A DNA stretch of 64,000 nt, from NCBI GenBank assembly GCA_003151275.1, contig PLXC01000128.1:6672-70671 (forward strand). Direction: 5' to 3'. The notes under the pieces are model-generated. The model searched no databases, had not been told where the DNA came from, and worked only from the letters and a program-made list of their open reading frames with translations. Below are positions 17,568 to 26,985 of this stretch, in pieces. Position 1 is the stretch's first letter. Each line of letters opens with the position of its first letter. The position numbers and the translations under genes are program-made. The stretch is from Candidatus Melainabacteria bacterium. GTDB lineage: Bacteria; Cyanobacteriota; Vampirovibrionia; Obscuribacterales; Obscuribacteraceae.

Positions 17568-19763
17568 ATGGGCGAAGTCACTGCAGAACACGTCAAGGCA
17601 ATTACAGATGAAGCGAATGCGGATGCCAAAAAGATTTCTGACAAATATAAAGATGCGCCGTCCAATGGTGCGGCAGAAGCAAACAAAGTGCTTCAAGCAG
17701 AAATAAACGACTTTCATAACCGTGGTAATACGACTCCTGAAGAGCGAAAATTGTATGTCCAGGCACTTACTAAAAAGTTGGAAGATGGTGACGATGGTAA
17801 CGGCACAAATGCTTTACTACCGAAAATTTCTGAAGCTTGGCTCGCAGATCCCAACAGCACGATCATGACAAAGAAGGGATTGTCTGAAGACTCGATCAAC
17901 CAACGACTAGAGCACAACAACGAAAGAATTGACGAAGGCAGTCAAAGCGCTGACATTGCAATGCTTCAAAATGCGATGTTGGGAGACATCAAGAAAAAGT
18001 ATTTTGCAGAGGGAAGTGATGGCGAGAATGTAAGTGCAGATACTGTCAAAAGTGATGTTGGAAGCGACGAATCGCAACGCGCTGAGAAAGTGAAGGCTGA
18101 CACGTCGACAAATCAGGATTGGGACGCTGCCAAAGCGCTGTTGGCTAATAATGGCAAACTGTTCAATACGTTGGATCAAATGAATGGTGGCGGTGCTGAT
18201 GGATACATAAGCTACAACGACGTGAAAACTTTTGTCGAGCAAGCTGACTCGCCGCTGTCGAATTCGGTTAAAGATTTTAGCAAAGAGGAAATTGAAGCGG
18301 TCAGGAGGCTAAAGACTCGCTGGGACAATGATTACCAGATGGATGGCAGCGGAAATAAGATTAACATCGGAAAGATTATGTACTCCGGCCCATTTAAGAA
18401 TTACATTACCAAAGACAGTCTTGCTCAGGGTTTAGGAAAGCCTACAGAAGAACTGACTGCGAAGCTTGGTGCTGTTAAGTACGGAGAAGACCCGTACGCT
18501 GACCCTACTAAACCTGCCGCAAAGCCGGTTGAGAGCCAGGTCCCAAACCCAAACGTGAAGATCGATCCAGCTAATCCCGAGCACGTTTTAAGTGCTAATT
18601 ATGCTAATAACGTAACGAGAACGTTCGAATATGCAGGTGCTGATGGTGCACTTTCTAAAATTAGTGATGACGATGGAAAGGGAACTAAGCACGTATACAC
18701 CGTCGGCTCGGAAGGCAAGCTGCTTGATGATCAGGGCAATGACACTGGATATAAAGACGCAGCGGTTGACAAAACAGGCAAGTTCACATTCAAGACGGCA
18801 GATGGAACGATAGTTCCTGATGAGGCGTTGTCCGCCGATAAGACTGTTACTCAAGCACCTGCGCCTGAAGTAGCTAACCCTAATGTGGCTATTGATCCGG
18901 CTAACCCCGAACATGTTTTGAGTGCTAAGTACGCCAACGGGATAACAAGAACATTCGAATATTCTGCTACGGGACTTTCTAAAATTAGTGACGAAGATGG
19001 AAAGGGAACCAAGCATGTATACACGGTAAACTCCGATGGCAAGTTGCTTGATGAACAGGGCAACGACACTGGGCATAAGGACGCAACAGTTGACAAAACA
19101 GGCAAGTTCACATTCAAGACAGCTGATGGAACGGTGGTGCCAGAGGAGGCATTGAAACCAACAGAAACGGTTCCACAGAAAACCGAAGCGCCAGAAGTAC
19201 ACCCAAATTTGCACTACGATGCTGATCAGCCTAAGCAGCTAAACAGCGCCAAGTATGCTGATGGTCTCACCAGAAATTTCAAGTACGATGGTGGCAATTT
19301 ATCCGAAATTAAAGTGGTGGATAAAACTGGTAAAGAGCGTGTGTTCACCGTTAAAGATGGAGTGGTATCAGAGAACGGCAAAGAAACGGGCGTAACCGAA
19401 GCGAAAGTCGATCAAGCGACTGGCAAATTCACTTTCAAAAACGGCAAAGAGCCTGGAGGCTTTGACGTAGCTCCATCCTACAGTGAGTTGCCACAACCAA
19501 AGCAAAATGAAATTAAGAACAACGTGATCGCAAAATTGAAAGTTGGAGAAGGGCAGGGTTACTGGCAAGTAGCTGATCAAGTTCTGCGGTTGAATGGCAA
19601 TAAGAACCCTAACGCAGCTGAAGTTAGAGAATTGACCGAAATTCTCAAAAAATCCAACCTGGATTCAAGTGGCAAACCCAAGAAGGTCCTCAAGCAAAAC
19701 GAAGTGTTGCTCGCGACAGAAAGTAAAGAGTTCAAAGACCTTCTCAATCGAATGGCATCTTAA
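17568..19763 (+). CDS. 731-residue protein with EF-hand-like loop and three ~100-residue repeats
   Basis: Start supported by GAGGAGT eight bases upstream. Residues ~1-200 are helical and acidic. Near residue 205 LDQMNGGGADGYISYNDV resembles an EF-hand calcium loop with a following helix. From ~325 three tandem repeats occur: repeats 1 and 2 are nearly identical (NPNVKIDPANPEHVLSA, then TRTFEY, GKGTKHVYTV, DKTGKFTFKTADGT); repeat 3 (HPNLHYDADQPKQLNSAKYA) has diverged. Each unit looks like several YD/RHS-type beta strands. The C-terminal ~80 residues (ADQVLRLNGNKNPNAAEVRE) form a helical domain reminiscent of modules following LysM-like or tail proteins. No signal peptide; function unknown. Acidic composition suggests a surface or structural role. 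Confidence 0.75.
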   Translation: MGEVTAEHVKAITDEANADAKKISDKYKDAPSNGAAEANKVLQAEINDFHNRGNTTPEERKLYVQALTKKLEDGDDGNGTNALLPKISEAWLADPNSTIMTKKGLSEDSINQRLEHNNERIDEGSQSADIAMLQNAMLGDIKKKYFAEGSDGENVSADTVKSDVGSDESQRAEKVKADTSTNQDWDAAKALLANNGKLFNTLDQMNGGGADGYISYNDVKTFVEQADSPLSNSVKDFSKEEIEAVRRLKTRWDNDYQMDGSGNKINIGKIMYSGPFKNYITKDSLAQGLGKPTEELTAKLGAVKYGEDPYADPTKPAAKPVESQVPNPNVKIDPANPEHVLSANYANNVTRTFEYAGADGALSKISDDDGKGTKHVYTVGSEGKLLDDQGNDTGYKDAAVDKTGKFTFKTADGTIVPDEALSADKTVTQAPAPEVANPNVAIDPANPEHVLSAKYANGITRTFEYSATGLSKISDEDGKGTKHVYTVNSDGKLLDEQGNDTGHKDATVDKTGKFTFKTADGTVVPEEALKPTETVPQKTEAPEVHPNLHYDADQPKQLNSAKYADGLTRNFKYDGGNLSEIKVVDKTGKERVFTVKDGVVSENGKETGVTEAKVDQATGKFTFKNGKEPGGFDVAPSYSELPQPKQNEIKNNVIAKLKVGEGQGYWQVADQVLRLNGNKNPNAAEVRELTEILKKSNLDSSGKPKKVLKQNEVLLATESKEFKDLLNRMAS

Positions 19764-19794
19764 CGCTCTGCGAGCCAGCGCCGTTAACACAGTG

Positions 19795-19826
19795 ATCTGT
19801 ATCGTTAGCAATCTGTATCGTTAGTA
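19795..19826. repeat. 16-bp perfect-core tandem duplication
   Basis: ATCTGTATCGTTAGCA (19795-19810) is followed directly by ATCTGTATCGTTAGTA (19811-19826). It lies between convergent genes; no function is evident. Confidence 0.6.
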
Positions 19827-19856
19827 TTCGAGTTGTCCGCCCCGTGTTCGGATCGT

Positions 19857-19875
19857 ATCAATCAAATAGATTGAT
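19857..19875. terminator. Small hairpin between convergent genes
   Basis: ATCAATC-AAATA-GATTGAT, a 7-bp AT-rich stem between the ends of the 17568 gene and the 19930 gene, followed by GCGTTTTCC. It could serve as a weak bidirectional terminator. Confidence 0.35.
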
Positions 19876-19929
19876 GCGTTTTCCGATCAGACGATTGAGA
19901 CTATCTTGAAATCTTTTGTGAGGATGGCT

Positions 19930-22686
19930 CTAAAAATACGATAGATGCATGCCGGATAACGAGGGCAAACTTGAGGGACTGACGTCTAGTTTTAGATCGC
20001 GGAAAGACGAATCGGTGCAGCTCTTATCGCAACCATAACCGGCTACTTGCTGCCAGGGCCCTGGAAAGAGTGCCACGCTAATGGAGACGATTCGACCTTG
20101 ACGCGAGATGTAGGGAGCAATGTCCTTAATATCAAACCTGCACCACTCTTTATTTGTTTGAATTGAATACGGTAAACGAGCGAGCAGACATTCGTTTTTT
20201 TGATCCGTGATCGTTTCTACGACCACGCCTGTACTCCCCTCCTTAGTGCCCGAGCGGACTTGTCCGCTCAAGGCGATCGCTAAATTTGTAGCGTCGCCGA
20301 AGTCAGGAAGTCTAATCACGGCTCCAGTACTGTGGGCTGCTTTCAGGATACTTTTACTGATTTTTATATTGCCGTCCTGACCGCGCAGATTTTCATCGAA
20401 ATTGCTCGCCACTAGATCCTTGCGAAAGACTGTCGGGGCATTGATCGCCTTCTTCGAGTGGCCTCGGGCGAGGAGGGTACCCACGCTCCATTTCGTGGAT
20501 GTCTTACTATTGGCTGAAATATTCGGATTGTCAATGCTCGACTTCTTGTCTTCATCTGTTGCACTGGATTCGGCTATTGGTTGGGCCAGCAATAGTTTGA
20601 TCCGCAAAGAGTCAGATAGACTGTGGGTTCCATCGCTATCTCGCAAAGATGATTGATGACTGCTTTGACCAGCTAACATGGGGCTCTGGTTGCGCATCTC
20701 CATCGACGCTTTGGAATTGATCAATCGATTTACACACAAGAAATCGGGGCTCAGATAATTCCTTCCCGGATGCTGGTCACCATATATGGTACTGCCGTTT
20801 GTGTCTGAGGTGATTTTGATCTCGAGCTTGCCATCCTTAATCAGTTCGACTGGTACTGGGATCGCCCTCCACAGCCTGAAGTCGTCCACGGGCACATTCA
20901 AACCATAGCCTAACTCTTTCAATAAATTGAAAGCTTGATACCGCTGCGGATCGTAATAGTTGAATGGCAGCAAATGTCCTTCGCAATTATGTCCGTTAAC
21001 TTCCACTAGATCGTTTTCGAGATTCTTGTCTCCATCAACCAAGAGTAGTGCCAGGGCAGCGTTTTTGGAAGCAGAAGGCTCGAGCGAAATTGTCTGAATT
21101 GCCTGATCTCGGTAGTCTAGAAAGTGTGTGGTTTCGTCTAATCGATGCACCGCTAAGGACTCGCTGAACGCGATCAGTCCCACACATCCGATAGATAGTC
21201 CAGCGGCAACGAACACCACTTTCAAATTTCTGGAAGCATCCGTTAAGTGAAGCAGAGTAAACGCGAACAGAATCGGCGCGAATACAAATTGCGGAAATGC
21301 ATATCTGCAAACCGGTTCGAACATCAAATAAACACATTGTCCAGCTGCTGTCGACACGCACAGAATCGCCAATTTGTTTTTGCGCTGCTCTCCCAAAAGC
21401 CACGAGAACAATCCAGACAGTCCAGCAAAAAGCAAAATGTAGTGGTAAAGTCCCTGAGCTTCAACGTTGAGCAGAAATGCTTTAGCGCGATAATCATTCC
21501 ACGGCGTTGAATACAAATGTCCGAACTTTTCTCCCAGAATGGTTAAGCACTCGTGGGGATGACTGAGCCAGATTCCTTCGATTACGGTAAGTGGCTCCCC
21601 GCCAGTATTCATGGCACGTTCGAAGCCGGAAGGCGGGTTTGTCTGCCAACCGCTGGTTTCTGGATCCCAACCAATCAAGGCGTTGTGTACGGGCATTCTT
21701 TGCACCGTTATTGCAGCTTTGCCGGTGGTCTGCTTCGTGTACAAAAGCCAGGGGCTAAGAGCTAATCCCGCACCGATTGCTAAAGCTAATGCCAGCACAA
21801 GACGCTTCTGTGTCATGGCCAAGGCTGCGATCCAGCATAACACTACAGACGGTATCATCCCCGGCTTAAGCAGAATCAGCAGTCCCGAGACAATTCCGGC
21901 TGCGAAACCATATGGATTTCCACTCAGGATAGTTGAGAGCCTTTGCAAGATCGAGGAAGGCTGCACATCGGCGCTTGGAACGCTTCGCACAGCGCCCCTA
22001 AGGGCAAGCGGCAGGCAGAGGAGTAGCACTACCGCGATACTCTCCGTCATTAAGCGACCGGACGCTATTACGGCCGCAGGATAAAACGTCCACAGCGCTG
22101 CGCAAAAATAAGCAATTTTCTTATTGCGCGTCAATTGAAATGCGAGCTTGCTGACGAGCACTGCCGCTAACGCGTGCAGCATAGTTTGCACGGCGATAAT
22201 TACAATCCAGTCAGAACTGACAGGGATGTGGCCGAAACTAGCGAACACTGCGCCGAAAAGACAGGGAAGTATTGGTCCGTCCAGCATGATGAACTGTCGC
22301 AAAGCCTGTTCGGCTGCAACCACAGCAGCGGGTTTCATGCTCACTGCTGCCAGGATTAGGGCGGTCACTCGCTGGCACGATTCGAAATAGTGCCTGCCAT
22401 CAAAAAGCAGTGCCACTTTGACGCCAGGTTCCAGAACGTGATGAAGAGCCGTTGCCACCGTTGCTATAGCAAAAACAGCTGCGCAAGAACGCCAACCAAG
22501 GCTTACCTTGTTGACGGAGTTATGGTCCGAGACCACGTCATCGCTAGTCCGTGCAATTGATTCGTGCACCCGGCAATTGTACCCGGACTTTTGGCCCTGT
22601 GACGACAATATGAACGAGGGAGAGTGCTGTTGATGCGGTTGAGGCAATGCGGCGTATAATTGTTCAAAGAGGTGCAAAACGCTCAT
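19930..22686 (-). CDS. GT-C (GT39/PMT-like) membrane glycosyltransferase with soluble C-terminal domains
   Basis: About 918 residues if the ATG at 22686 is used. That start shares CATG with the divergent antitoxin start; a GTG at 22569, closer to the first membrane helix, is a plausible alternative. About ten membrane segments span residues ~65-520 of this form, with FDGRHYFESCQ in the first loop (acidic Asp as in GT-C catalytic loops) and FYPAAVIASGRLMTESIAV. The C-terminal ~400 residues are soluble: a beta region (LLLVDGDKNLENDL), a Ser-rich linker and a final CBM-like sandwich (LPDFGDATNLAIALSG...). The 54398 gene has the same layout. Expected reaction: polyprenyl-phosphate-sugar-dependent transfer on the outer membrane face. 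Acceptor unknown. Confidence 0.82.
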   Translation of the reverse strand: MSVLHLFEQLYAALPQPHQQHSPSFILSSQGQKSGYNCRVHESIARTSDDVVSDHNSVNKVSLGWRSCAAVFAIATVATALHHVLEPGVKVALLFDGRHYFESCQRVTALILAAVSMKPAAVVAAEQALRQFIMLDGPILPCLFGAVFASFGHIPVSSDWIVIIAVQTMLHALAAVLVSKLAFQLTRNKKIAYFCAALWTFYPAAVIASGRLMTESIAVVLLLCLPLALRGAVRSVPSADVQPSSILQRLSTILSGNPYGFAAGIVSGLLILLKPGMIPSVVLCWIAALAMTQKRLVLALALAIGAGLALSPWLLYTKQTTGKAAITVQRMPVHNALIGWDPETSGWQTNPPSGFERAMNTGGEPLTVIEGIWLSHPHECLTILGEKFGHLYSTPWNDYRAKAFLLNVEAQGLYHYILLFAGLSGLFSWLLGEQRKNKLAILCVSTAAGQCVYLMFEPVCRYAFPQFVFAPILFAFTLLHLTDASRNLKVVFVAAGLSIGCVGLIAFSESLAVHRLDETTHFLDYRDQAIQTISLEPSASKNAALALLLVDGDKNLENDLVEVNGHNCEGHLLPFNYYDPQRYQAFNLLKELGYGLNVPVDDFRLWRAIPVPVELIKDGKLEIKITSDTNGSTIYGDQHPGRNYLSPDFLCVNRLINSKASMEMRNQSPMLAGQSSHQSSLRDSDGTHSLSDSLRIKLLLAQPIAESSATDEDKKSSIDNPNISANSKTSTKWSVGTLLARGHSKKAINAPTVFRKDLVASNFDENLRGQDGNIKISKSILKAAHSTGAVIRLPDFGDATNLAIALSGQVRSGTKEGSTGVVVETITDQKNECLLARLPYSIQTNKEWCRFDIKDIAPYISRQGRIVSISVALFPGPWQQVAGYGCDKSCTDSSFRDLKLDVSPSSLPSLSGMHLSYF
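22630..22660 (+). promoter_or_regulatory. Probable promoter of the ParDE-like module
   Basis: Perfect -10 TATAAT (22655-22660) with TTGATG (22630-22635) 19 bp upstream. The start codon at 22685 follows an AGAGGTG ribosome-binding site, leaving a very short leader. ParD-type antitoxins usually autorepress at such sites (family knowledge). Confidence 0.45.
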
Positions 22687-23053
22687 GGCTCGGCAAAAAC
22701 CAGAAGAAAATGTTTCCTTTGACCAAATACTGAGGTTAGTTGACGCACTTGGTCCCGAGGAACGTGGACGCATTTATCGGCACTTGCAGCTTCAATTCTG
22801 GGACGAGGAGTGGAACAGAGTGCGGCACCAGCTTGACCAGCAGCGCGCCGTTCAGGGAGAGCCACCTGCGACTGATGAGGAAGTTCATGACGCTGTAGAT
22901 GCAATGCGATCGCCAGAGGATTGGGCGGATCTGCGGCACGAAATTCAAAAAGGAATGGATCAGCTAGACCGTGGCGAGGGTATTCCAGCCGAACAGGTCT
23001 TTGCTGAACTCCGAGACCGAAACAAGACATTCAGAAAGACAGGCAAGAGCTGA
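22685..23053 (+). CDS. ParD-like antitoxin
   Basis: 122 residues, acidic and largely helical. The C-terminal part (LRHEIQKGMDQLDRGEGIP, then AEQVFAELRDRN) matches the tail of ParD-type antitoxins, which wraps the toxin. The N-terminal ~70 residues (FDQILRLVDALGPEERGRIY) are longer than a usual ParD ribbon-helix-helix domain and look like a different helical module. Next gene, 3 bp away, is a RelE/ParE-fold toxin. Role: neutralises the toxin and probably represses the operon. The divergent glycosyltransferase start overlaps its own start. Confidence 0.8.
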   Translation: MARQKPEENVSFDQILRLVDALGPEERGRIYRHLQLQFWDEEWNRVRHQLDQQRAVQGEPPATDEEVHDAVDAMRSPEDWADLRHEIQKGMDQLDRGEGIPAEQVFAELRDRNKTFRKTGKS

Positions 23054-23056
23054 GAC

Positions 23057-23368
23057 GTGAGACGGCTTATTATCGCTCCGTTAGCGAGCCGTGACTTACG
23101 GGAAATTCACGACTACATCGCTAAGGACAATCCCGACGCTGCCAGTCTTGTTCTTGACTTGTTTGATGCGAGATTCGGTATGTTGCTGGAACATCCAGGC
23201 ATTGGTAAAAAGCGCAATGAACTCCCGCTTGGAATTCGGTGCATTGCGCAAGGTAATTACCTAATCGTTTATCGGCTTGTAGATGAACAAACCGTGGAAA
23301 TCGCACGTGTATTGCATAGTAAACGCAACATTCGGAAGCTTTTGAAAGGCGGCAAGATCACGTATTGA
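23057..23368 (+). CDS. ParE/RelE-family toxin
   Basis: 103 residues, GTG start, 3 bp after the antitoxin. Typical fold signature: IIAPLASRDLREIHDYIAKD at the start, LLEHPGIGKKRNEL in the middle, IRCIAQGNYLIVYRLVDEQ and VEIARVLHSKRNIRKLL at the end. Full length for the family, so the module is probably intact. ParE members poison DNA gyrase while RelE members cut ribosome-bound mRNA; the sequence favours the ParE side but does not settle it. Confidence 0.9.
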   Translation: MRRLIIAPLASRDLREIHDYIAKDNPDAASLVLDLFDARFGMLLEHPGIGKKRNELPLGIRCIAQGNYLIVYRLVDEQTVEIARVLHSKRNIRKLLKGGKITY

Positions 23369-23409
23369 TTTGGAATCCAGGTTGATCTCTCCTAAATAGG
23401 GAATGCGCA

Positions 23410-24684
23410 GTGCGTTCAATCCAAAACCTAATATTCATTCGGCTCTTTTCCATTATTCTGATTTTCTTTGGTGTGGTTTCTGGCTTCACTTACGTGCTTA
23501 CGTCTGAGGCAATCAAGCAATTCGCGATCTCAGATGCGTCTACATCTTTGTCTTTCATCGTCAATAACATTGAAGGCAATTACAAATCAGAATTAATAGC
23601 GATCGACCAAATAGCCTCTCTTGACGGGTTTGTGCCTTTCGATGAAAAGATCGCACAAGGCGTCGTTAAAGAATTTCTTCAGCTGCCAAATATTTTCACT
23701 ACAGTTTACTTTTACAAAGTCAACGGAGACCTCGTCTTTGCTGAGAAGCGCTTTAGTCCCGATCCCACTACCTACAAACCGAAATCGAACTTTTATCAGA
23801 AAGATGCACAGTTTGTGGCGCTGGCGAGGAAAGTAATTGCTGAACGAAGATCAGTAAGTAGCGACGCGTTGTTTTCCCGATCGGGCGAACTTTATCAAAC
23901 GTATCTCACTCCAGTCTTTGATGATCGCGAAAAGCAGCATGTGATGGGCATTCTTAGTGGCGGTGTTTTTCCACGCCTGAAAAAGATTGAATATCTTTTG
24001 CGAGGTCTAAAGCTCGGCGAAGACAATTTTATTCTCCTCACGGACAGTCAAGGAAATTTCATCACCAGCGACGGTATCGACGAAAGAGATGCGACAGGAT
24101 CAATGAAGCAGCAGGCATATGAAGCCGCTCAGCATTTTTTCAAGGGGGCAGATGCCGGTTCTCATCAAGTTTTTGTAAAACAAAGATTGGTTTTGGGGCA
24201 GAAATCTTTCATCGTTATGTCTCTGCCGATCACTGATCTGAAGTTAGTAGTGACACTTGGATTCAACATGCGTCCCATCGATCAGAAGACGCGTGAACTT
24301 TCCAACCGACTCTTCTTTGCGCTGATTGTAGGTTTTCTTTTCAGTCTGTTTGCCTCTGTGTTGGTAGGTAACCGCCTGTCCAAACCATTCAGAGAAATGG
24401 CTCACACGGTCAATGAAATCAATATTGGCAATTTTTCTGCGCGCACAGGATACAAAGGTAATGACGAAATTGGATACCTTTCCGAGCGCATCAACACGCT
24501 GGCAGAAAAAATAGAGAAAAGCGAGTATCTCGGCAATCTCTGGAGCAATGAAGCAGAACTTGCAGCGCAAAAAGAAATAGGCAATGAGAAAAAAGCAAAG
24601 GCACGGGAAGGGAATGAAAATCGAGAAGGCGAGAAGAGCAGTGTCGAGAGCGTCTATGAAAATCAGGAAGACTCGAAAAGCTAA
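23410..24684 (+). CDS. Cache-type extracellular sensor with HAMP domain and no output domain
   Basis: 424 residues, GTG start after AGGG. Membrane helix 1 (~8-30), a ~265-residue extracellular Cache-like region (VYFYKVNGDLVFAEKRF, YLTPVFDD, FILLTDSQGNFITSDG), helix 2 (~299-320), then HAMP (~320-372; LSKPFREMAHTVNEINIGNF, NDEIGYLSERINTL). The protein then ends in a charged Lys/Glu tail with no kinase, GGDEF or methyl-accepting domain. Signal must therefore pass to a partner by contact. The next gene begins 15 bp downstream, a likely partner. Confidence 0.85.
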   Translation: MRSIQNLIFIRLFSIILIFFGVVSGFTYVLTSEAIKQFAISDASTSLSFIVNNIEGNYKSELIAIDQIASLDGFVPFDEKIAQGVVKEFLQLPNIFTTVYFYKVNGDLVFAEKRFSPDPTTYKPKSNFYQKDAQFVALARKVIAERRSVSSDALFSRSGELYQTYLTPVFDDREKQHVMGILSGGVFPRLKKIEYLLRGLKLGEDNFILLTDSQGNFITSDGIDERDATGSMKQQAYEAAQHFFKGADAGSHQVFVKQRLVLGQKSFIVMSLPITDLKLVVTLGFNMRPIDQKTRELSNRLFFALIVGFLFSLFASVLVGNRLSKPFREMAHTVNEINIGNFSARTGYKGNDEIGYLSERINTLAEKIEKSEYLGNLWSNEAELAAQKEIGNEKKAKAREGNENREGEKSSVESVYENQEDSKS

Positions 24685-24699
24685 TATTCGTGAGAGTGC

Positions 24700-26919
24700 A
24701 TGAAGCTTTGGAATGCGAAATCGATTACCCATAAGACGCACTTTTTCAGCGCGCTTTGTCGTAGTTTGTTTACCAACTCTTGTTGGATTTTTGCTACGAG
24801 CATTTTCATCAAAGAGGTGGGCAGCAAGGGTTATTCACAGCTCTTCTTTTTCGCCAGCTTATCTTCTTTGACCTATTACTCTTACTTTGCCCTTCGCGGT
24901 CATAAGGGGAAAGAACCCTATAACGCCTATAAGGTGGTTCTTATATTAGCGCTGCTTGCTTCTGTAGGCTGCTTTCTCGTGCCGTATTATGCCTCGCTCA
25001 AGTCCCTAAACGCGTTTCTTTTATACGCTTTCGTCGTTTCAGTGATGACAGTGGACCTAATTGGAACGACTCTTGGACCGATGGTTTTGCAGGCTTCAGT
25101 AAACCCAGCGATTTTTCGACGCGTGTTTAAAACTATCATCTCCTACGAATTACTGGCAAGAATCGCAGCAGCAGCTCTTGTTTTGGTTTTGAGTCAGGGA
25201 CATTTGTTGGTGTGCCTGTATCCTTTTGCCTGGGCAATGCTGATAGCGCATTTCATTCTTTTCGATTTGACGGTGTTGCGGATGAGTGGATCAGAATTCA
25301 AGCCCCGTGCAGATACCAGTAAATACCCAGCCGTTGAATCGCTATCTGATTCGGTGCGTTTTGTCTTTGCAAACCCACTGGTCCGAGTAGCGATGAGCAT
25401 CATGGCCTGGGCAACAGTGACAAAGTTTGTGCTGGAGAGTCTCTTTTACCAGGTTGCAGACACGCAATTCGCTTCTGCCAGACAGATTGCTGCATTTGTC
25501 AGTGCTATGACAATGACGATTTACTTTCTTTCGCTTCCTGTTCACCATCTGATTAGTAGAACTGTGAATCGACGCCTGCAATTGAGTTCGCTCTTGAGCG
25601 TTCAACCCATCAATGTTCTCGTGCTGGGAGGTCTGGCTCTGATCTTGCCTCCTTTTTGGCCATTGGTGGTTTTGATGGTTACCTACAATATTATCCATAG
25701 AAGCATCCAGCTGCCGATGTCGAGGCAGTGCATGATCCCCGTGCCTCGCAAGCGAAGGGGTACCATCGTGTCACTTATTTCCATCGTGGTTTCTTTAGCT
25801 GCATTAATCACCAGTGGTGGCTTGGCGGTATTGAAGAATTTTCTTCACCTACAGGACTTTCTTATAATTCTGCTTCTGTTAGGCTCGACAATCTTCTTTG
25901 TAATCACAAGTCTCGACTCATACTACATTCGAAACATGTGGAGCTTCTTTAAGGAGGGGAAGTCTGGGAGCTGGCAGGACGAGCCACAATTGGATACTCT
26001 TTCAACAGTCGCGTTGGAGCCTGATAGCGCTATTGTCGATGTCGCCGCCGCTGATCTCAAGTCTCATCCGATACTGAATTCTTACGCGTTCTCATCCGAT
26101 CCATCCGAGCTTCTGTCGGCGACTAATCAACATCGACAATTACTCGAGTCCTCAGATCCTGAGCTGCTCATCACCGGTTTGAGAATCTGCTATGTGGCTG
26201 ACTTCCCTTGGTTTTCAGAAAACCTCTCGCAGGCAGTCTCCCACGAAGATCCGAAGGTTCGCCGGTTCGCACAAACGGCTGTTGGGATCAATCAGCGCTT
26301 TGCAAATATGACCGGTTATTCATCAGTGTTTCGTCGCAACATCAAGACAGCCGCCATGAACGTCCTCGAGGCACCATCGAAACAAGAAGACATGCTCGAA
26401 TTGAAAAACTTGCTAAATTGCCCAGATCATAAAGGTGCAGAATCACTGATGAACGCACTGACTAATCCTAAGTTAAAGGAGCTGTCCAGCCTGCTTCTTA
26501 GCTGCGTTGTTGAAAACGGAACGCAGTTAACGGTGACAGGAATTGTGGAGCGCATGTATGCATGCGAATACGAAAACGCAAATGTTTACCGCCAACTGTT
26601 AGAACAACTACCTTTCGGAAAAAGCAGTCCGGAGCTGCGTGCCACCATCGAGGCGAACTTGTCCACTTTCAAGCGTGATCAGTTACCCCTTGGGCGCGAA
26701 GTTGCGCATGCAGACACGCAACAACTTCAAAAGTTTATGCATACCTTATTTTTGGAAGAGTACAGATTGTCTCCAGGTGAGCTTGATAAGGCGCTGTCAG
26801 ACACCATAGAAGAGTTCCAAAGACTTTCTCCCGATGAAAGCGGCATCCTCATCGACATGCATCTTTCATTTCTAAAGAGAAGCGAGTTATTCAATTCCTG
26901 GCAAGCGATCATGGCATGA
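24700..26919 (+). CDS. Polytopic MFS/nucleotide-transporter-like protein with soluble helical tail
   Basis: 739 residues. Residues ~10-415 contain about 10-12 membrane segments in an MFS-like arrangement (IFIKEVGSKGYSQLFFFASL, DLIGTTLGPMVLQASVNP, RRGTIVSLISIVVSL). This resembles the NTT/Tlc-like group that also occurs fused to HEAT or cyclic-nucleotide domains in bacteria. Residues ~450-739 are soluble, with paired helices (LLITGLRICYVADFPWFSEN, DPKVRRFAQTAVG) suggesting HEAT-like repeats. Transport activity is unproven. It is tightly linked to the Cache-HAMP gene and precedes the MerR-like gene, so it may act in signalling rather than uptake. Confidence 0.7.
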   Translation: MKLWNAKSITHKTHFFSALCRSLFTNSCWIFATSIFIKEVGSKGYSQLFFFASLSSLTYYSYFALRGHKGKEPYNAYKVVLILALLASVGCFLVPYYASLKSLNAFLLYAFVVSVMTVDLIGTTLGPMVLQASVNPAIFRRVFKTIISYELLARIAAAALVLVLSQGHLLVCLYPFAWAMLIAHFILFDLTVLRMSGSEFKPRADTSKYPAVESLSDSVRFVFANPLVRVAMSIMAWATVTKFVLESLFYQVADTQFASARQIAAFVSAMTMTIYFLSLPVHHLISRTVNRRLQLSSLLSVQPINVLVLGGLALILPPFWPLVVLMVTYNIIHRSIQLPMSRQCMIPVPRKRRGTIVSLISIVVSLAALITSGGLAVLKNFLHLQDFLIILLLLGSTIFFVITSLDSYYIRNMWSFFKEGKSGSWQDEPQLDTLSTVALEPDSAIVDVAAADLKSHPILNSYAFSSDPSELLSATNQHRQLLESSDPELLITGLRICYVADFPWFSENLSQAVSHEDPKVRRFAQTAVGINQRFANMTGYSSVFRRNIKTAAMNVLEAPSKQEDMLELKNLLNCPDHKGAESLMNALTNPKLKELSSLLLSCVVENGTQLTVTGIVERMYACEYENANVYRQLLEQLPFGKSSPELRATIEANLSTFKRDQLPLGREVAHADTQQLQKFMHTLFLEEYRLSPGELDKALSDTIEEFQRLSPDESGILIDMHLSFLKRSELFNSWQAIMA

Positions 26920-26985
26920 CCACATTAAGAGAGGCTAATCCTTATCTTCTTGACATGGTTTAATTCGCCATGGTAAATTGAAAAC

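Noticed and set aside
18588..19214. Long open frame on the minus strand opposite the repeat protein
   Set aside because: It exists because the plus-strand repeats are repeated; its product is Cys/Arg/Ser-rich with no start signal, and the plus-strand frame is clearly the coding one.
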